Assembly: GCA_019058425.1 (NCBI GenBank)
Contig: JAHPYZ010000003.1
Coordinates: forward strand, 44,573 to 108,572
Source: Promethearchaeota archaeon
Lineage (GTDB): Archaea; Asgardarchaeota; Lokiarchaeia; Sigyniarchaeales; SOKP01
Length of the DNA: 64,000 bases
Direction of reading: 5' to 3'
Positions 1-8,732 of the stretch are shown one piece after another (positions within the stretch are counted from its first letter, which is position 1; the number at the start of each line of letters is the position of its first letter). The position numbers were made by a program, and so were the translations under genes. Below the pieces are notes generated by a model. It made no database searches, was not told where the DNA came from, and saw only the letters and a program-made list of their open reading frames with translations.

Positions 1-483
1 GATTTTTCTAATGACAATTCCTAACAAACGAATAAGAAAATAAAGATATCCCGTAGTAAGAGAAAATCCATATAATACATCTTCTTTAAGTTCCACTGAA
101 TTTTTGGTAAAAATATCCTCTTCATTTTGATTTAAAGTATAGTTATAATCAAAAAAGATAATTTCTTCAGATATCTTTTCTTTATTTAGAAGTATTAGTG
201 AGTTTTTGTCAAAACCAAAAAACACATTCAAAAAGTATCTAAACATCTCTTGAAAGTTTTCATAGAAGAATGATGTAAAGGTTTTCTTAATTACTCGATT
301 TCTATTTTTTTCAGCAAATTCTTCCCATTTTAATTGGATATTATTTTTAAATTCTTCAAATTTAGCTTGATTCTTCTCTAAAATTTCAAATAACAAGTTG
401 TTCACAGAATTTATGCTAAAATCTTGCTTATTGACTCTTTCTTGAAGATTTTTAAAAATGTTTTCTAATTCTTTATAAACCAC
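1..483 (-). CDS. Partial hypothetical protein, cut by the window start
   Basis: This reading frame is not in the ORF track because it runs off the left edge. On the minus strand it is open from a GTG at 481-483, which follows an in-frame TGA by two codons, down to base 1, giving about 161 codons. The protein is rich in Asn, Lys, Glu and Phe and starts VVYKELENIFKNLQERVNKQ. The first 100 residues look helical and coiled-coil prone, and the visible end (YGFSLTTGYLYFLIRLLG) could be a membrane helix. I do not recognise a family. Codon use fits the neighbours, so I take it as a real gene, but its end and function are not visible. Confidence 0.6.
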   Translation of the reverse strand, partial: MVYKELENIFKNLQERVNKQDFSINSVNNLLFEILEKNQAKFEEFKNNIQLKWEEFAEKNRNRVIKKTFTSFFYENFQEMFRYFLNVFFGFDKNSLILLNKEKISEEIIFFDYNYTLNQNEEDIFTKNSVELKEDVLYGFSLTTGYLYFLIRLLGIVIRKI

Positions 484-689
484 GATTGATCAGATATTTA
501 ATAGGTCTATCGGTAATTCGGTATTAAACAACTCTAAGAAATTGATTCTATATATATATTAAAATGAAATTTTGAAAATATAAATCTTAGTTAAATAGCT
601 AATAAAATTATATATATTCTTAATGAACAATATGAAATCATTAATTTTGATATATGTCTTAGAGAGGTTAGATTGAACTATGAGAAAAA

Positions 690-1718
690 CTAAAATAATT
701 TTGTAATTTCATCAGTTTCTGAGTATATAAGCTGATCTGTTTTGCCATCTTCTTTTTTAACCACTAACCCTTTTGCTTTAGACATGAAAATACCTATTTG
801 TTCAGCATCTATTTTATTATTTCTTAGGAGATCGATTAGACCAGGAGAGTCTTCTTGATTAACAGCAATTAATAAGGATCCCGATGATATGGTATTGTAG
901 GGATTAATGTTAAAAATTTCACTTAATACTTTTGGTTCTCGTAAAATATTTATTTTATTTTCTTCAATAATTACTCCTGTATTAGAAGCTATGGTCATTT
1001 CGGCAACACCTGTATAAATTCCACCTTCGGTAGGATCATGACAAGATTTAATTTTGAAATTGTTATTTGCTAAAAGGGCTTCTTTTAGAACACATATTCC
1101 AGGATCGAAAAGATAATCCTGACATCTTTTTATAAAATCATAACCTAATTCATGGGTTATAAGCTCCTTTTCTTTCTCTCGACCTATGATAGATGTACCT
1201 TCTATAAAAATTCCTTTGGTTAATATTAGCGCATCCCCTTTTTCTGCTCCAGAAGTGAGTACGAGTTTATCCTTGGGAACTTCTCCTATCAAAGATCCTA
1301 TTATAATAGGTCTATCAAGTCGAGGAGTTATTTCTGTATGCCCTCCTACAACAGTTATATCCATCGATTTGCAGGTATCATGAATATTTTTAAATATCTT
1401 ATCAATCATCTCATTTGTAGTGAGTTTCTCAGGTAATAATATTGTCGATTGAAACCATTTTGGCTTAGCTCCAGTGCATACAAGATCGTTAACATTTACA
1501 ATTACAGAATAATATCCTATCTCATCAGTTGCGAAAGTAATAGGATCTGTTTTAATTACTAAGTAATTCTCTCCAGGAATATCTATAATTGCCGCATCCT
1601 CACCAATTTTAGAACCCATTATTACCCTACTATCATGTACTTCTATATTTGAGAGTAATTGAGCTAAATAATCATGTTTAAGCTTTCCGAGAGCAAATTT
1701 CTCATGTACTCTTTTCAT
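690..1718 (-). CDS. AIR synthase-related protein, HypE-like (HypE/ThiL/SelD superfamily)
   Basis: The protein (342 aa) has the two-domain layout of the PurM/AIR-synthase superfamily: an N-terminal ATP-binding domain with the SKIGEDAAII motif at about residues 36-45, a central GGHTEITPRLDRP stretch, and a C-terminal domain starting near HDPTEGGIYTGVAEM. These motifs resemble HypE, the hydrogenase maturation factor that dehydrates a thiocarbamoyl group to nitrile, and ThiL. The Cys-terminated HypE tail is absent because the protein ends in EITKLF. No hydrogenase or other hyp gene is nearby, so the substrate cannot be given. The superfamily call is firm and the precise reaction unknown. The gene stands alone, with AT-rich spacers on both sides. 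Confidence 0.85.
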   Translation of the reverse strand: MKRVHEKFALGKLKHDYLAQLLSNIEVHDSRVIMGSKIGEDAAIIDIPGENYLVIKTDPITFATDEIGYYSVIVNVNDLVCTGAKPKWFQSTILLPEKLTTNEMIDKIFKNIHDTCKSMDITVVGGHTEITPRLDRPIIIGSLIGEVPKDKLVLTSGAEKGDALILTKGIFIEGTSIIGREKEKELITHELGYDFIKRCQDYLFDPGICVLKEALLANNNFKIKSCHDPTEGGIYTGVAEMTIASNTGVIIEENKINILREPKVLSEIFNINPYNTISSGSLLIAVNQEDSPGLIDLLRNNKIDAEQIGIFMSKAKGLVVKKEDGKTDQLIYSETDEITKLF

Positions 1719-1989
1719 TGTTATAGTCTTTTTAGGTTTTCATAATTTATTAAAATTTTTAGCAAATCTATGGCTAAATCCATCTTTACTATATTTTAAT
1801 TGAATGAAGGAAAACAATTCTAATAATTTTGTAGAATATAAGAAAATCTTAAAATCGATCTATTATTTTCTGAGAGGAAAGTAAAAGAATCTGAATTTCA
1901 ATAGAATTTGACCCTAAAATTTAAAATCTATTTCTTCCTTGAAGATAGTAAGATTTAAAACTCTAAGTATAAAAAAGAGTCGGATAGAA

Positions 1990-2517
1990 ATGGCATTTGG
2001 GAAAGCATTTTTGTTGAGTATAGCTGCTTTTGTAGGATTAAACTTCATTTTCACAATAATTTATTATGCTCTCGGACCAAGTTTTGATACATTATTTACT
2101 AACATCCAATTGCGTCCATTAATAATATTATATTATTTATTTGGTTCAATTATTAGTACTCCTTCTTTAATTCTTAGTTATACAATATTTCAACCAATTT
2201 TAGGAAGTTTTGTTTTAGATATTTTCCTACTTTGGTTAGGATTCTTAATTCCTCCAATTATCGCAGCAGTACTTGCCGGAAGATTTGGTGAAAGTAAAGC
2301 TGAATCCTTTGGAGCATGGGCCTTGACAGCAGGTATAAGTACAGTAGCAGTAATTATTGCAGCTTTGTTAAGTCCTTTCACTCTAACTGAAATAACAACT
2401 TTATACATATTGGCTTCTTTTGATCAACTTCTAATTTTTGCTATTATCAGTCTTGTTATAAATATACTATTTTACGGGTTCTTCGCTTTATTGCTTTCAA
2501 AAATAGAATATTATTAA
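1990..2517 (+). CDS. Integral membrane protein of unknown function
   Basis: The ORF track starts at TTG 1939, but the first 17 residues are basic and unlike a membrane start. I prefer the ATG at 1990 (MAFGKAFLLSIAAFVGLNF), giving 175 aa. Four to five hydrophobic segments follow each other: about 5-28, 42-62, 70-95, 105-130 and 145-168. A short polar loop, AGRFGESKAESFGAW, lies between the third and fourth. I know no family for it. Small archaeal membrane proteins of this kind are common and usually uncharacterised. A T-run follows the stop codon and may end the transcript. The short minus-strand ORF inside it (2190-2408) is a shadow. Confidence 0.6.
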   Translation: MAFGKAFLLSIAAFVGLNFIFTIIYYALGPSFDTLFTNIQLRPLIILYYLFGSIISTPSLILSYTIFQPILGSFVLDIFLLWLGFLIPPIIAAVLAGRFGESKAESFGAWALTAGISTVAVIIAALLSPFTLTEITTLYILASFDQLLIFAIISLVINILFYGFFALLLSKIEYY

Positions 2518-2804
2518 GTTTTTTTTTCTATATTTATCAAAATTTTGTTCTATTTTTATAGTTTAAATTAAACGATTAATTAGGAAGGGAAACAAAATTT
2601 TCAATCTTACATTGGATTTCGCCTTTAATAATCTCCTTTTATAATAAATTTGAATTTTGTTATCCTTATCCTCTCCTTTTCATTAATCATTCAGAATTTT
2701 ACCATTTAATTAAACATTCTAATGTATTAATGGGTTAATAGGGTTCCTACTCTGAAATTAATATAAGTAAAATAATAGTATATGTAAAATTTGTGGTTAA
2801 TTGA

Positions 2805-3134
2805 ATGAGTTCAGGAAAATTAGAGGGAAATTATCTTAAAAATGTAGAACGTGGTTTTAGGTTCGATGAATCTGCTATTACTACTAATTATAATTTACAA
2901 AATAGTAATTATTCTGGACAAAAATTGTATAATGACAACTTAGTAAAAGATAATGAGAGCAACCTTCAACAGATAAATAAAAGTGTAAAAGAAAATCATT
3001 TTAATATGATAAGAGAAATTCATCATATTTTAAAGAGTTCTGAAAATCTTTCTCAAAACCAGAAATTTGCTTTCTGTAGTAGTCAAAGATTTTTTATGAA
3101 ATTATATTTAAAAAGGATTTGTAGAGAAATATAA
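2805..3134 (+). CDS. Small hypothetical protein
   Basis: This is a 109-aa Asn- and Ser-rich protein with no motif that I recognise. The first half is polar and probably disordered (TTNYNLQNSNYSGQKLYNDN). The second half may form a helix around residues 55-80 and ends in a basic segment, KLYLKRICREI. The ATG is preceded by AT-rich sequence with a possible TATA element near 2762-2785 but no clear ribosome binding site, as would suit a leaderless transcript. It converges with the acyl-CoA synthetase-like gene, with about 30 bases between the stops. Reality of the gene is moderately likely from its length and native-like composition. Confidence 0.45.
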   Translation: MSSGKLEGNYLKNVERGFRFDESAITTNYNLQNSNYSGQKLYNDNLVKDNESNLQQINKSVKENHFNMIREIHHILKSSENLSQNQKFAFCSSQRFFMKLYLKRICREI

Positions 3135-3165
3135 TTTTAAGATCATATTATCAAACTTCTCGATT

Positions 3166-4605
3166 TTATTGATTATTTTTAAGAGATCTTAGAAATTCCA
3201 TATAGTCACATAAGTAAGAGATACTTTTAGCTGCATCTCTCAAGGATAAGAAATATAAAATCCTTTTCTTGTGTAATAACTTCTTGCCTGACTCAAATCT
3301 TTTTGTGAGTATACTATCATCGGCAATAGTAGGTAAACAGAACGCAAAAGGTTTTGAGATAGATTCAAAACATTTAATCATTCTATTAAAAACATGCCGA
3401 TAAATATGGTCAGGCCAAAGTGGAATTATGACTATATCAATGTTTGGATCATTAACAACGATATCTATACAATCAGTAAAAGTGTTTAAGATAAATCCTG
3501 ATGCCCCTAAATCAACAGGATTTTTTATATTTACGTTAACATATGGTAATACTTTAGCAATTTGAGATTGAGAATCAGGGGTTAATTCTGGTATATTAAG
3601 ATTTTGAGATGCGAAAATGTCTGTCAAATTTACCGAGGAACCTCCTCCCGGGGTAATTATCCCTACATTTCTTCCTTTAGGAAGATATTTTGGATATAAT
3701 AATTCGAAGGTTTTTATTGTACTCCAAAATTCTTCATTATCCTTCACTAAAATTGTCCCAGTTTGCTTAGCCATTGATTGCCATAATGTTTGATTTGAAG
3801 CTATTGCTCCAGTATGGGAAAAAGCAGCTCGGGATCCATAATTAGTATAACCTCCCTTCCATAAAATAACGGGTTTAAATTGGGATGCCCTTTTAAGTTC
3901 TAAAAATAAATCATGCCCCGATGCTGAACCTGTTGATTCTAAATAAGCAGCTATGACATCGGTTTTTAAATTTTGATGATAATACCTAAAAAAGTCTACA
4001 CAGTTTAAATCAATTTGATTTCCGAAACTAATACCATAACGAAACCTAATATCTCGTTTATACCCCACATTAATTAATTGAGTTAAATGGCCTCCGGATT
4101 GGGACATAAAAGATACACCCCCATATTTTCCTCTTTGAGACGTAAATGAGAAAGCCATTCCATTTTCTGCATTAATGGGGCCTAAACAATTTGGTCCTAT
4201 TATCCTTGTAGTGGAACCTTCAATAATTTCTATAAGCTCTTCTTCTAATTTTTTTCCTTCAGAATCTCCAGTTTCAGAAAATCCTGAAGCAAAAATAATT
4301 ACCCATTTAATTCCTTTTAAAACACATTCTTTCAGAGTATCTGAGATAAAGTTTGTCTTCAATGAAATGTATGCTGTATCAATGGGATAAGGAACATCTA
4401 AAACAGAAGGATAACATTTCCAACCCAATATTTCCTCATATTTTGGATTTATTGGATAAAAAGTCTCAGACCATATAGAATCCTTGAATGCTGGTAAATA
4501 CATCATTGAGCCTAATCTCGAGTTTTCTGAAGCTCCAATAAATGCAATATGCTTAGGATAAAACAAAGAATTAAGTTCTTCAAAGTTTTTTTGATCTTTT
4601 ACCAT
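3166..4605 (-). CDS. Acyl-CoA synthetase (NDP-forming) alpha-subunit-like protein
   Basis: The protein (479 aa) matches the alpha part of ADP-forming acetyl-/acyl-CoA synthetases. It has an N-terminal CoA-binding Rossmann domain (HIAFIGASENSRLGSMM, residues 19-36), a succinyl-CoA-ligase-like domain with IIGPNCLGPINAENG and SFMSQSGGHLTQL, and the phosphohistidine motif SHTGAIAS with His264. Family members convert acyl-CoA plus ADP and phosphate to acid plus CoA and ATP, the usual archaeal way of conserving energy from acyl-CoA. The ATP-grasp beta part is not fused here, since the protein ends shortly after domain 3, and no beta gene is adjacent. A separate beta subunit must lie elsewhere, or this is a divergent alpha-only protein. 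Confidence 0.85.
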   Translation of the reverse strand: MVKDQKNFEELNSLFYPKHIAFIGASENSRLGSMMYLPAFKDSIWSETFYPINPKYEEILGWKCYPSVLDVPYPIDTAYISLKTNFISDTLKECVLKGIKWVIIFASGFSETGDSEGKKLEEELIEIIEGSTTRIIGPNCLGPINAENGMAFSFTSQRGKYGGVSFMSQSGGHLTQLINVGYKRDIRFRYGISFGNQIDLNCVDFFRYYHQNLKTDVIAAYLESTGSASGHDLFLELKRASQFKPVILWKGGYTNYGSRAAFSHTGAIASNQTLWQSMAKQTGTILVKDNEEFWSTIKTFELLYPKYLPKGRNVGIITPGGGSSVNLTDIFASQNLNIPELTPDSQSQIAKVLPYVNVNIKNPVDLGASGFILNTFTDCIDIVVNDPNIDIVIIPLWPDHIYRHVFNRMIKCFESISKPFAFCLPTIADDSILTKRFESGKKLLHKKRILYFLSLRDAAKSISYLCDYMEFLRSLKNNQ

Positions 4606-4789
4606 TAACTAATAAAATTTAAAGATTTTTTAATAATTTTCTAATCCTTTAATTCAGATATTAAATCTAAAAGAGAGTTGGAGTCATAATTATTTTAAAA
4701 AAACCAAATTTTTAATTAAATTTACAATTAGAGTACCCATACTTAGTGAATATTTTCTATAGAATAAATAAGAATTTGGAGAAAATGAA

Positions 4790-6247
4790 ATGGCTAGACC
4801 AAGTCCGTTAGAAGTTTATGCTCTCTTAGATAAATCAAATTGTAAGGATTGCGGATATGATACATGCATGGCTTTCGCAACAGACACATTAGAAAGGAAA
4901 GTAAAACCTAAAGATTGTACTCATTTAATGCAGGATCCTAAACAAGCAAAAAATAGAGAGAAGCTTATTAACCTTTTGACTCCTCCTCAAAAACCTGTCA
5001 CAATAGGTATTGGAGATAAGGCAGTTACTATAGGTGGAGAAGAAATTTTGATGAGACATCAATTAACGTTTTATAACCAGACAGCTCTCTTTATTGAAAT
5101 TGCAGATGATGACACAGATTTAGAAGATTTTATTAAATACCTTTCAGAACTTAAAATTGAAAGGATTGGAGATGTTCTTACTCTTGATGGTATTGCTTTA
5201 AGAAATGTTTCCGGAGATAAAGATCAATTTAAATTAGCAGCTAAAAAGATTACCGAGATCTCAAAACTTCCTGTTATGCTTTGTAGTTTTAATGCAGAAA
5301 ATTTAATTACTGCTGCTGAAGAAATCAAAGAAAATAAGCCTTTACTTTATGCAGTAACAAAAGATACATGGGAGGAGATCGGAAAATTCGCAATACAAAA
5401 TAATTTACCTGTTGTAATTACTTCCAGTAATTTAGATGAATTAATGTCTTTAAGTGCAACTCTTCAGAAATTTGGAGTGAAGGAGATTGTACTAGATCCA
5501 GGGACTTATTTTGGACCAGGTAATCTTTCAATTACATATGATAGAATTATGCAACTCAGAACAGGAGCAATAGATAAAGAAGATAAAAATGCTTGTTGGC
5601 CAGTTATGGGTGTACCTGCAGCTTACTGGAGTCAAGTAAAGATTGGAGATGATAAAGAACTATGGGAGCATCAATATCAAGAAGTGATAATGGGCGCTAT
5701 AATGGAATCTGTTGATACAAATTTATTAGTATTGCACACAGGTAAGAAAAAGGAAGAGATCTGGGCACTTTTAGTTTTAATGACTTTACGACAAAGTGTA
5801 TTTTCTGATCCTAGAATATACCCTGCAGTAGATCCAGGAATTTATAGAGTCGGAGAACCCGGAGATATGGCTCCAATATTTGTTACCAGTAATTATAGGA
5901 TGACTAAAATCCCAGTTGAACAAGATCTACAAGGAGCTAACTTAAACTGTTGGCTTTTAGTAGTCGATAGTGAGGGGATAGGTATTGAAAGCGCTGTTGC
6001 AGGGGGACAATTTAATGCAGGTTCAATAGCTGAAGCGGCGAAAGAATTTGGAGTTTTTGATAAAGTAAAACATAGAATTCTAGTTATTCCAGGTATGGCA
6101 GCTCGTTTGAGTGGAGCCTTAGAAGATGAAGCAGATGCCTTTGTAGTGGTAGGTCCTCGAGACAGTTCTGGAATCCCCAAGTTTATGGATATTCAGTGGA
6201 AACCAGAGGAATTTATGAAAGAATATGAATCATGGTCAAAAGATTAA
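4790..6247 (+). CDS. cdhE: Acetyl-CoA decarbonylase/synthase gamma subunit (corrinoid iron-sulfur protein large subunit)
   Basis: The N-terminus carries the [4Fe-4S] motif CKDCGYDTCMAFA, with Cys18, Cys21, Cys26 and a further Cys43 in KPKDCTHLM. A TIM-barrel and a C-terminal cobamide-binding region follow, which is the layout of CdhE/AcsC (485 aa, a normal length). The protein passes the methyl group between tetrahydropterin and the acetyl-CoA synthase A-cluster in the Wood-Ljungdahl pathway. Its usual partners (small corrinoid subunit, ACS beta, CODH alpha/epsilon) are not adjacent; the only other C1 enzyme in view is the distant CooS at 44 kb. The ATG follows a GGAG about eight bases upstream. 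A T-rich tract follows the stop. Confidence 0.95.
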   Translation: MARPSPLEVYALLDKSNCKDCGYDTCMAFATDTLERKVKPKDCTHLMQDPKQAKNREKLINLLTPPQKPVTIGIGDKAVTIGGEEILMRHQLTFYNQTALFIEIADDDTDLEDFIKYLSELKIERIGDVLTLDGIALRNVSGDKDQFKLAAKKITEISKLPVMLCSFNAENLITAAEEIKENKPLLYAVTKDTWEEIGKFAIQNNLPVVITSSNLDELMSLSATLQKFGVKEIVLDPGTYFGPGNLSITYDRIMQLRTGAIDKEDKNACWPVMGVPAAYWSQVKIGDDKELWEHQYQEVIMGAIMESVDTNLLVLHTGKKKEEIWALLVLMTLRQSVFSDPRIYPAVDPGIYRVGEPGDMAPIFVTSNYRMTKIPVEQDLQGANLNCWLLVVDSEGIGIESAVAGGQFNAGSIAEAAKEFGVFDKVKHRILVIPGMAARLSGALEDEADAFVVVGPRDSSGIPKFMDIQWKPEEFMKEYESWSKD

Positions 6248-6268
6248 AAAACTGTTAATGTTTATTAC

Positions 6269-6284
6269 TTTTTTTCTCTTTTTT
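6269..6284 (+). terminator. Poly-T transcription end behind cdhE
   Basis: A run of T residues broken by one CTC begins about 20 bases after the cdhE stop, without a stable stem before it. Archaeal RNA polymerase ends transcription at such U-tracts. The call rests on position and composition only. Confidence 0.4.
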
Positions 6285-6314
6285 ATATAAATTAATACAA
6301 ATTAGAAATTGACT

Positions 6315-6986
6315 TTAAATTAAAGATAAAATTAATTCATTAGTTAAATCGCTAACAGATTTAATTATTATTGCTTTTCCCTTCTTAATTTCTTCTAACT
6401 GTTTAGATGAGTGCTGCCCAGTCAATACTCCAATGAAAGGACAATTTAGGTTATTTGAGAGCAGAACGTCTTTAGGATGATCTCCAATGATTATAATTTT
6501 ATACCCAGGGTAGTTTTCTTCAAAATCTACTTTAAGTTTTGGATGTAGTTTTCCCAATTCTTTTGTTTCTTCTGTTTCTCCCATTACGTAATCAAAATAT
6601 TTCTGAAGTTCTAAAATTTCGAGGATTTTCATTGCCATTTCTTGCTTTTTTGATGTTATTACTCCTAAAGTATAGGATAATTCCCTTAATTCTATTAATT
6701 TTGCTTTTATCCCAGGTAAGATAATTGCTTGATAAATTCCTTTCCTCCCATAATATTCTCTAAACGCAAAAACTAATTTCGAAGAGTCATAGTTGGTAAT
6801 ACTTTCAAACATCTCATTTAATGGTGTTCCAATCATATATTCTATTTTGGACTTCTCTAATAAGGGTAAGTTATATTTGTTTAACGCATAATTAAAAGAA
6901 GCTACAATTCCTTCTCTGTTATTGATTAGAGTATTATCTAAATCAAAACTCAAAACAATATTTTTGGTTATATTTTTATCATTCAT
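6315..6986 (-). CDS. HAD-superfamily hydrolase, phosphoglycolate-phosphatase-like
   Basis: The protein (223 aa) has the haloacid dehalogenase signature: motif I VLSFDLDNTLINN with the nucleophile Asp near residue 15, a helical cap between residues 20 and 90, motif II LGVITSKK, and motif IV IIIGDHPKDVLLSN. This fits subfamily IA phosphatases acting on small phosphorylated metabolites such as phosphoglycolate or pyrophosphate. The substrate cannot be read from the sequence. The gene converges with cdhE, with the T-run between them serving one or both. A short plus-strand ORF inside it is a shadow. Confidence 0.85.
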   Translation of the reverse strand: MNDKNITKNIVLSFDLDNTLINNREGIVASFNYALNKYNLPLLEKSKIEYMIGTPLNEMFESITNYDSSKLVFAFREYYGRKGIYQAIILPGIKAKLIELRELSYTLGVITSKKQEMAMKILEILELQKYFDYVMGETEETKELGKLHPKLKVDFEENYPGYKIIIIGDHPKDVLLSNNLNCPFIGVLTGQHSSKQLEEIKKGKAIIIKSVSDLTNELILSLI

Positions 6987-7081
6987 TTCTGTTAAAGAAT
7001 TTAAAAATAAATAAAATGTAAAAAAGAAAGAAAAGAAAGTTTATTAAAATTTCTTGTTCTGATATATATATTTTAAATTTG

Positions 7082-8578
7082 CTAAGTCATATGAATTGTT
7101 AATAATGGATCCCCAAAAAATTTCATGCCATATACTTCTTCCCAATGATTAAGAGGGATGATTTCAGGACCATGAAACCAGTCTTTAAATGCTTCTCCAA
7201 AAATCTTTCCATCTCGTAGTGAATCATAGAATGGCTGATAAAGGCTCATTCCTCCTGATCTCGAACACCCTATTACCCCTAATGATTGACCATCAAATAA
7301 GTAATGAGTAGCAATATTATTTCGTATCATCAGATTTGCTGAAAAACAAGAATACAAATTAAAGAATAATGGTTGAGGTCCATTGTTATAAATATCGTTG
7401 TAAGTCAGAATTCCATCATCAGCATTATAAAAAGGATGTTGAAGGGCATTGATGCCAAATTGTTGTTCAGTACCATTACAATGAGCCATTACATGCACTA
7501 ATTCATAGTTTGTAAAAGCAGGATGAGTGATATCCGATATATTAGAAAGAAAATAAGTTGCATTTGTAAAATCATTAGCAAAGTAGTTATAATCTGCCTC
7601 ACATGTAAGATTTGCTCCTGTATAAGTAGTAAAATTACTTACCCATTCAGATTTATAAGCTGCCCATTCATCATCAATATACAATAAACCTTGATGAGGT
7701 CGATATGTAAGCCCAATTCTTAATTGGTGATCTCGATAAAAAAAGTTACTTAAGGAAGTTAATGGGTTGAAACCCACCTTACTTATAGTATATGGACTTA
7801 TTCGTGCAACCCAAATCTCTGGAAGCGCGTCAGCTGTACCATTATTATGTTCTAAATGATTATCTAAAGCACCGACATCAAAAAAGCCATTTGAATTGGC
7901 ATCTGTCCAATTTCCATCCAAATCCATAAGATAATAATCACAGGAAAACTGTCGAAATATCATCCATGAAGAGTCCCAATATTGCGCTTTTGCATAAGGA
8001 AGTTTGCCAATTAAAACTGCCCCAATTGTGCCGTTTGAATAGTATGGTGTTATATGATTCTTAAGTTGGGTTACATTATTATTAGACCAATTAAATATAT
8101 TTACAGTGTATCCTTGAGTAATGATATCTTGTTTATATTGTGTAATATCGGAAGATAAACTATTATAGAGTGATGAGTTGATATAAATCAAAACATTTCC
8201 AAGGAATATTGGTGTAATTCCAACAATAATTGTAATAGGATTAGAGTGTGATGACTCTCCAAAATCATTTAGGGCAGTAACTGTGATTTGATACGTACCA
8301 TTCACTCCAAATATTATTTCTTCCTGATTATTGTAAGAACTTGCATTAAACACACTGTTTACATAAATGCTATAGTTATCTGCTTCAGTAACACTAGTCC
8401 ATTGAATGGTTAATCTATCTGTTGTTATAGTTTGATTTAGAGTTGTTATAGTTGGAGGGTTTGGGGGTTGATTACCTGTACCTCTTCCTCCAAAATTTAT
8501 TAATGTAAAAGGGATAGTCACTCCAATGAATATAACAGAAAGTACAATGACTATTAGAATTTTATTAATTTTCTTCAT
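7082..8578 (-). CDS. Secreted Fn3-domain protein with caspase-like (C25/gingipain-type) protease domain
   Basis: The 498-aa protein starts with a signal or anchor segment (KKINKILIVIVLSVIFIGVT). A fibronectin type III-like domain follows at about 38-120 (PPTITTLNQT ... QITVTALNDFGESSHS), then a 370-residue region that resembles the clan CD peptidases of family C25. The candidate catalytic dyad is His366 in HVMAHCNGT and Cys411 in FNLYSCFSANL, each at the end of a hydrophobic strand as in gingipain, caspase and CHAT folds. The many Asn-X-Thr/Ser sites fit an exported, glycosylated protein. It should act outside the cell or at the cell surface, perhaps in protein processing. The fold call is good; proteolytic activity is inferred. 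Confidence 0.7.
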   Translation of the reverse strand: MKKINKILIVIVLSVIFIGVTIPFTLINFGGRGTGNQPPNPPTITTLNQTITTDRLTIQWTSVTEADNYSIYVNSVFNASSYNNQEEIIFGVNGTYQITVTALNDFGESSHSNPITIIVGITPIFLGNVLIYINSSLYNSLSSDITQYKQDIITQGYTVNIFNWSNNNVTQLKNHITPYYSNGTIGAVLIGKLPYAKAQYWDSSWMIFRQFSCDYYLMDLDGNWTDANSNGFFDVGALDNHLEHNNGTADALPEIWVARISPYTISKVGFNPLTSLSNFFYRDHQLRIGLTYRPHQGLLYIDDEWAAYKSEWVSNFTTYTGANLTCEADYNYFANDFTNATYFLSNISDITHPAFTNYELVHVMAHCNGTEQQFGINALQHPFYNADDGILTYNDIYNNGPQPLFFNLYSCFSANLMIRNNIATHYLFDGQSLGVIGCSRSGGMSLYQPFYDSLRDGKIFGEAFKDWFHGPEIIPLNHWEEVYGMKFFGDPLLTIHMT

Positions 8579-8732
8579 AATTAACCGCTTTTTAAATTTT
8601 TCGATTAATTTTTTTCTAGGTTTTTATATTCTAAAGGATTTTAAAAATTATTTATTAATTCTCACATAAAGAACCAGTTTTAAATATTTAAGCTTTTAGA
8701 GCGACAGAAAAAGCCTTTACAAAATTGTCTAT

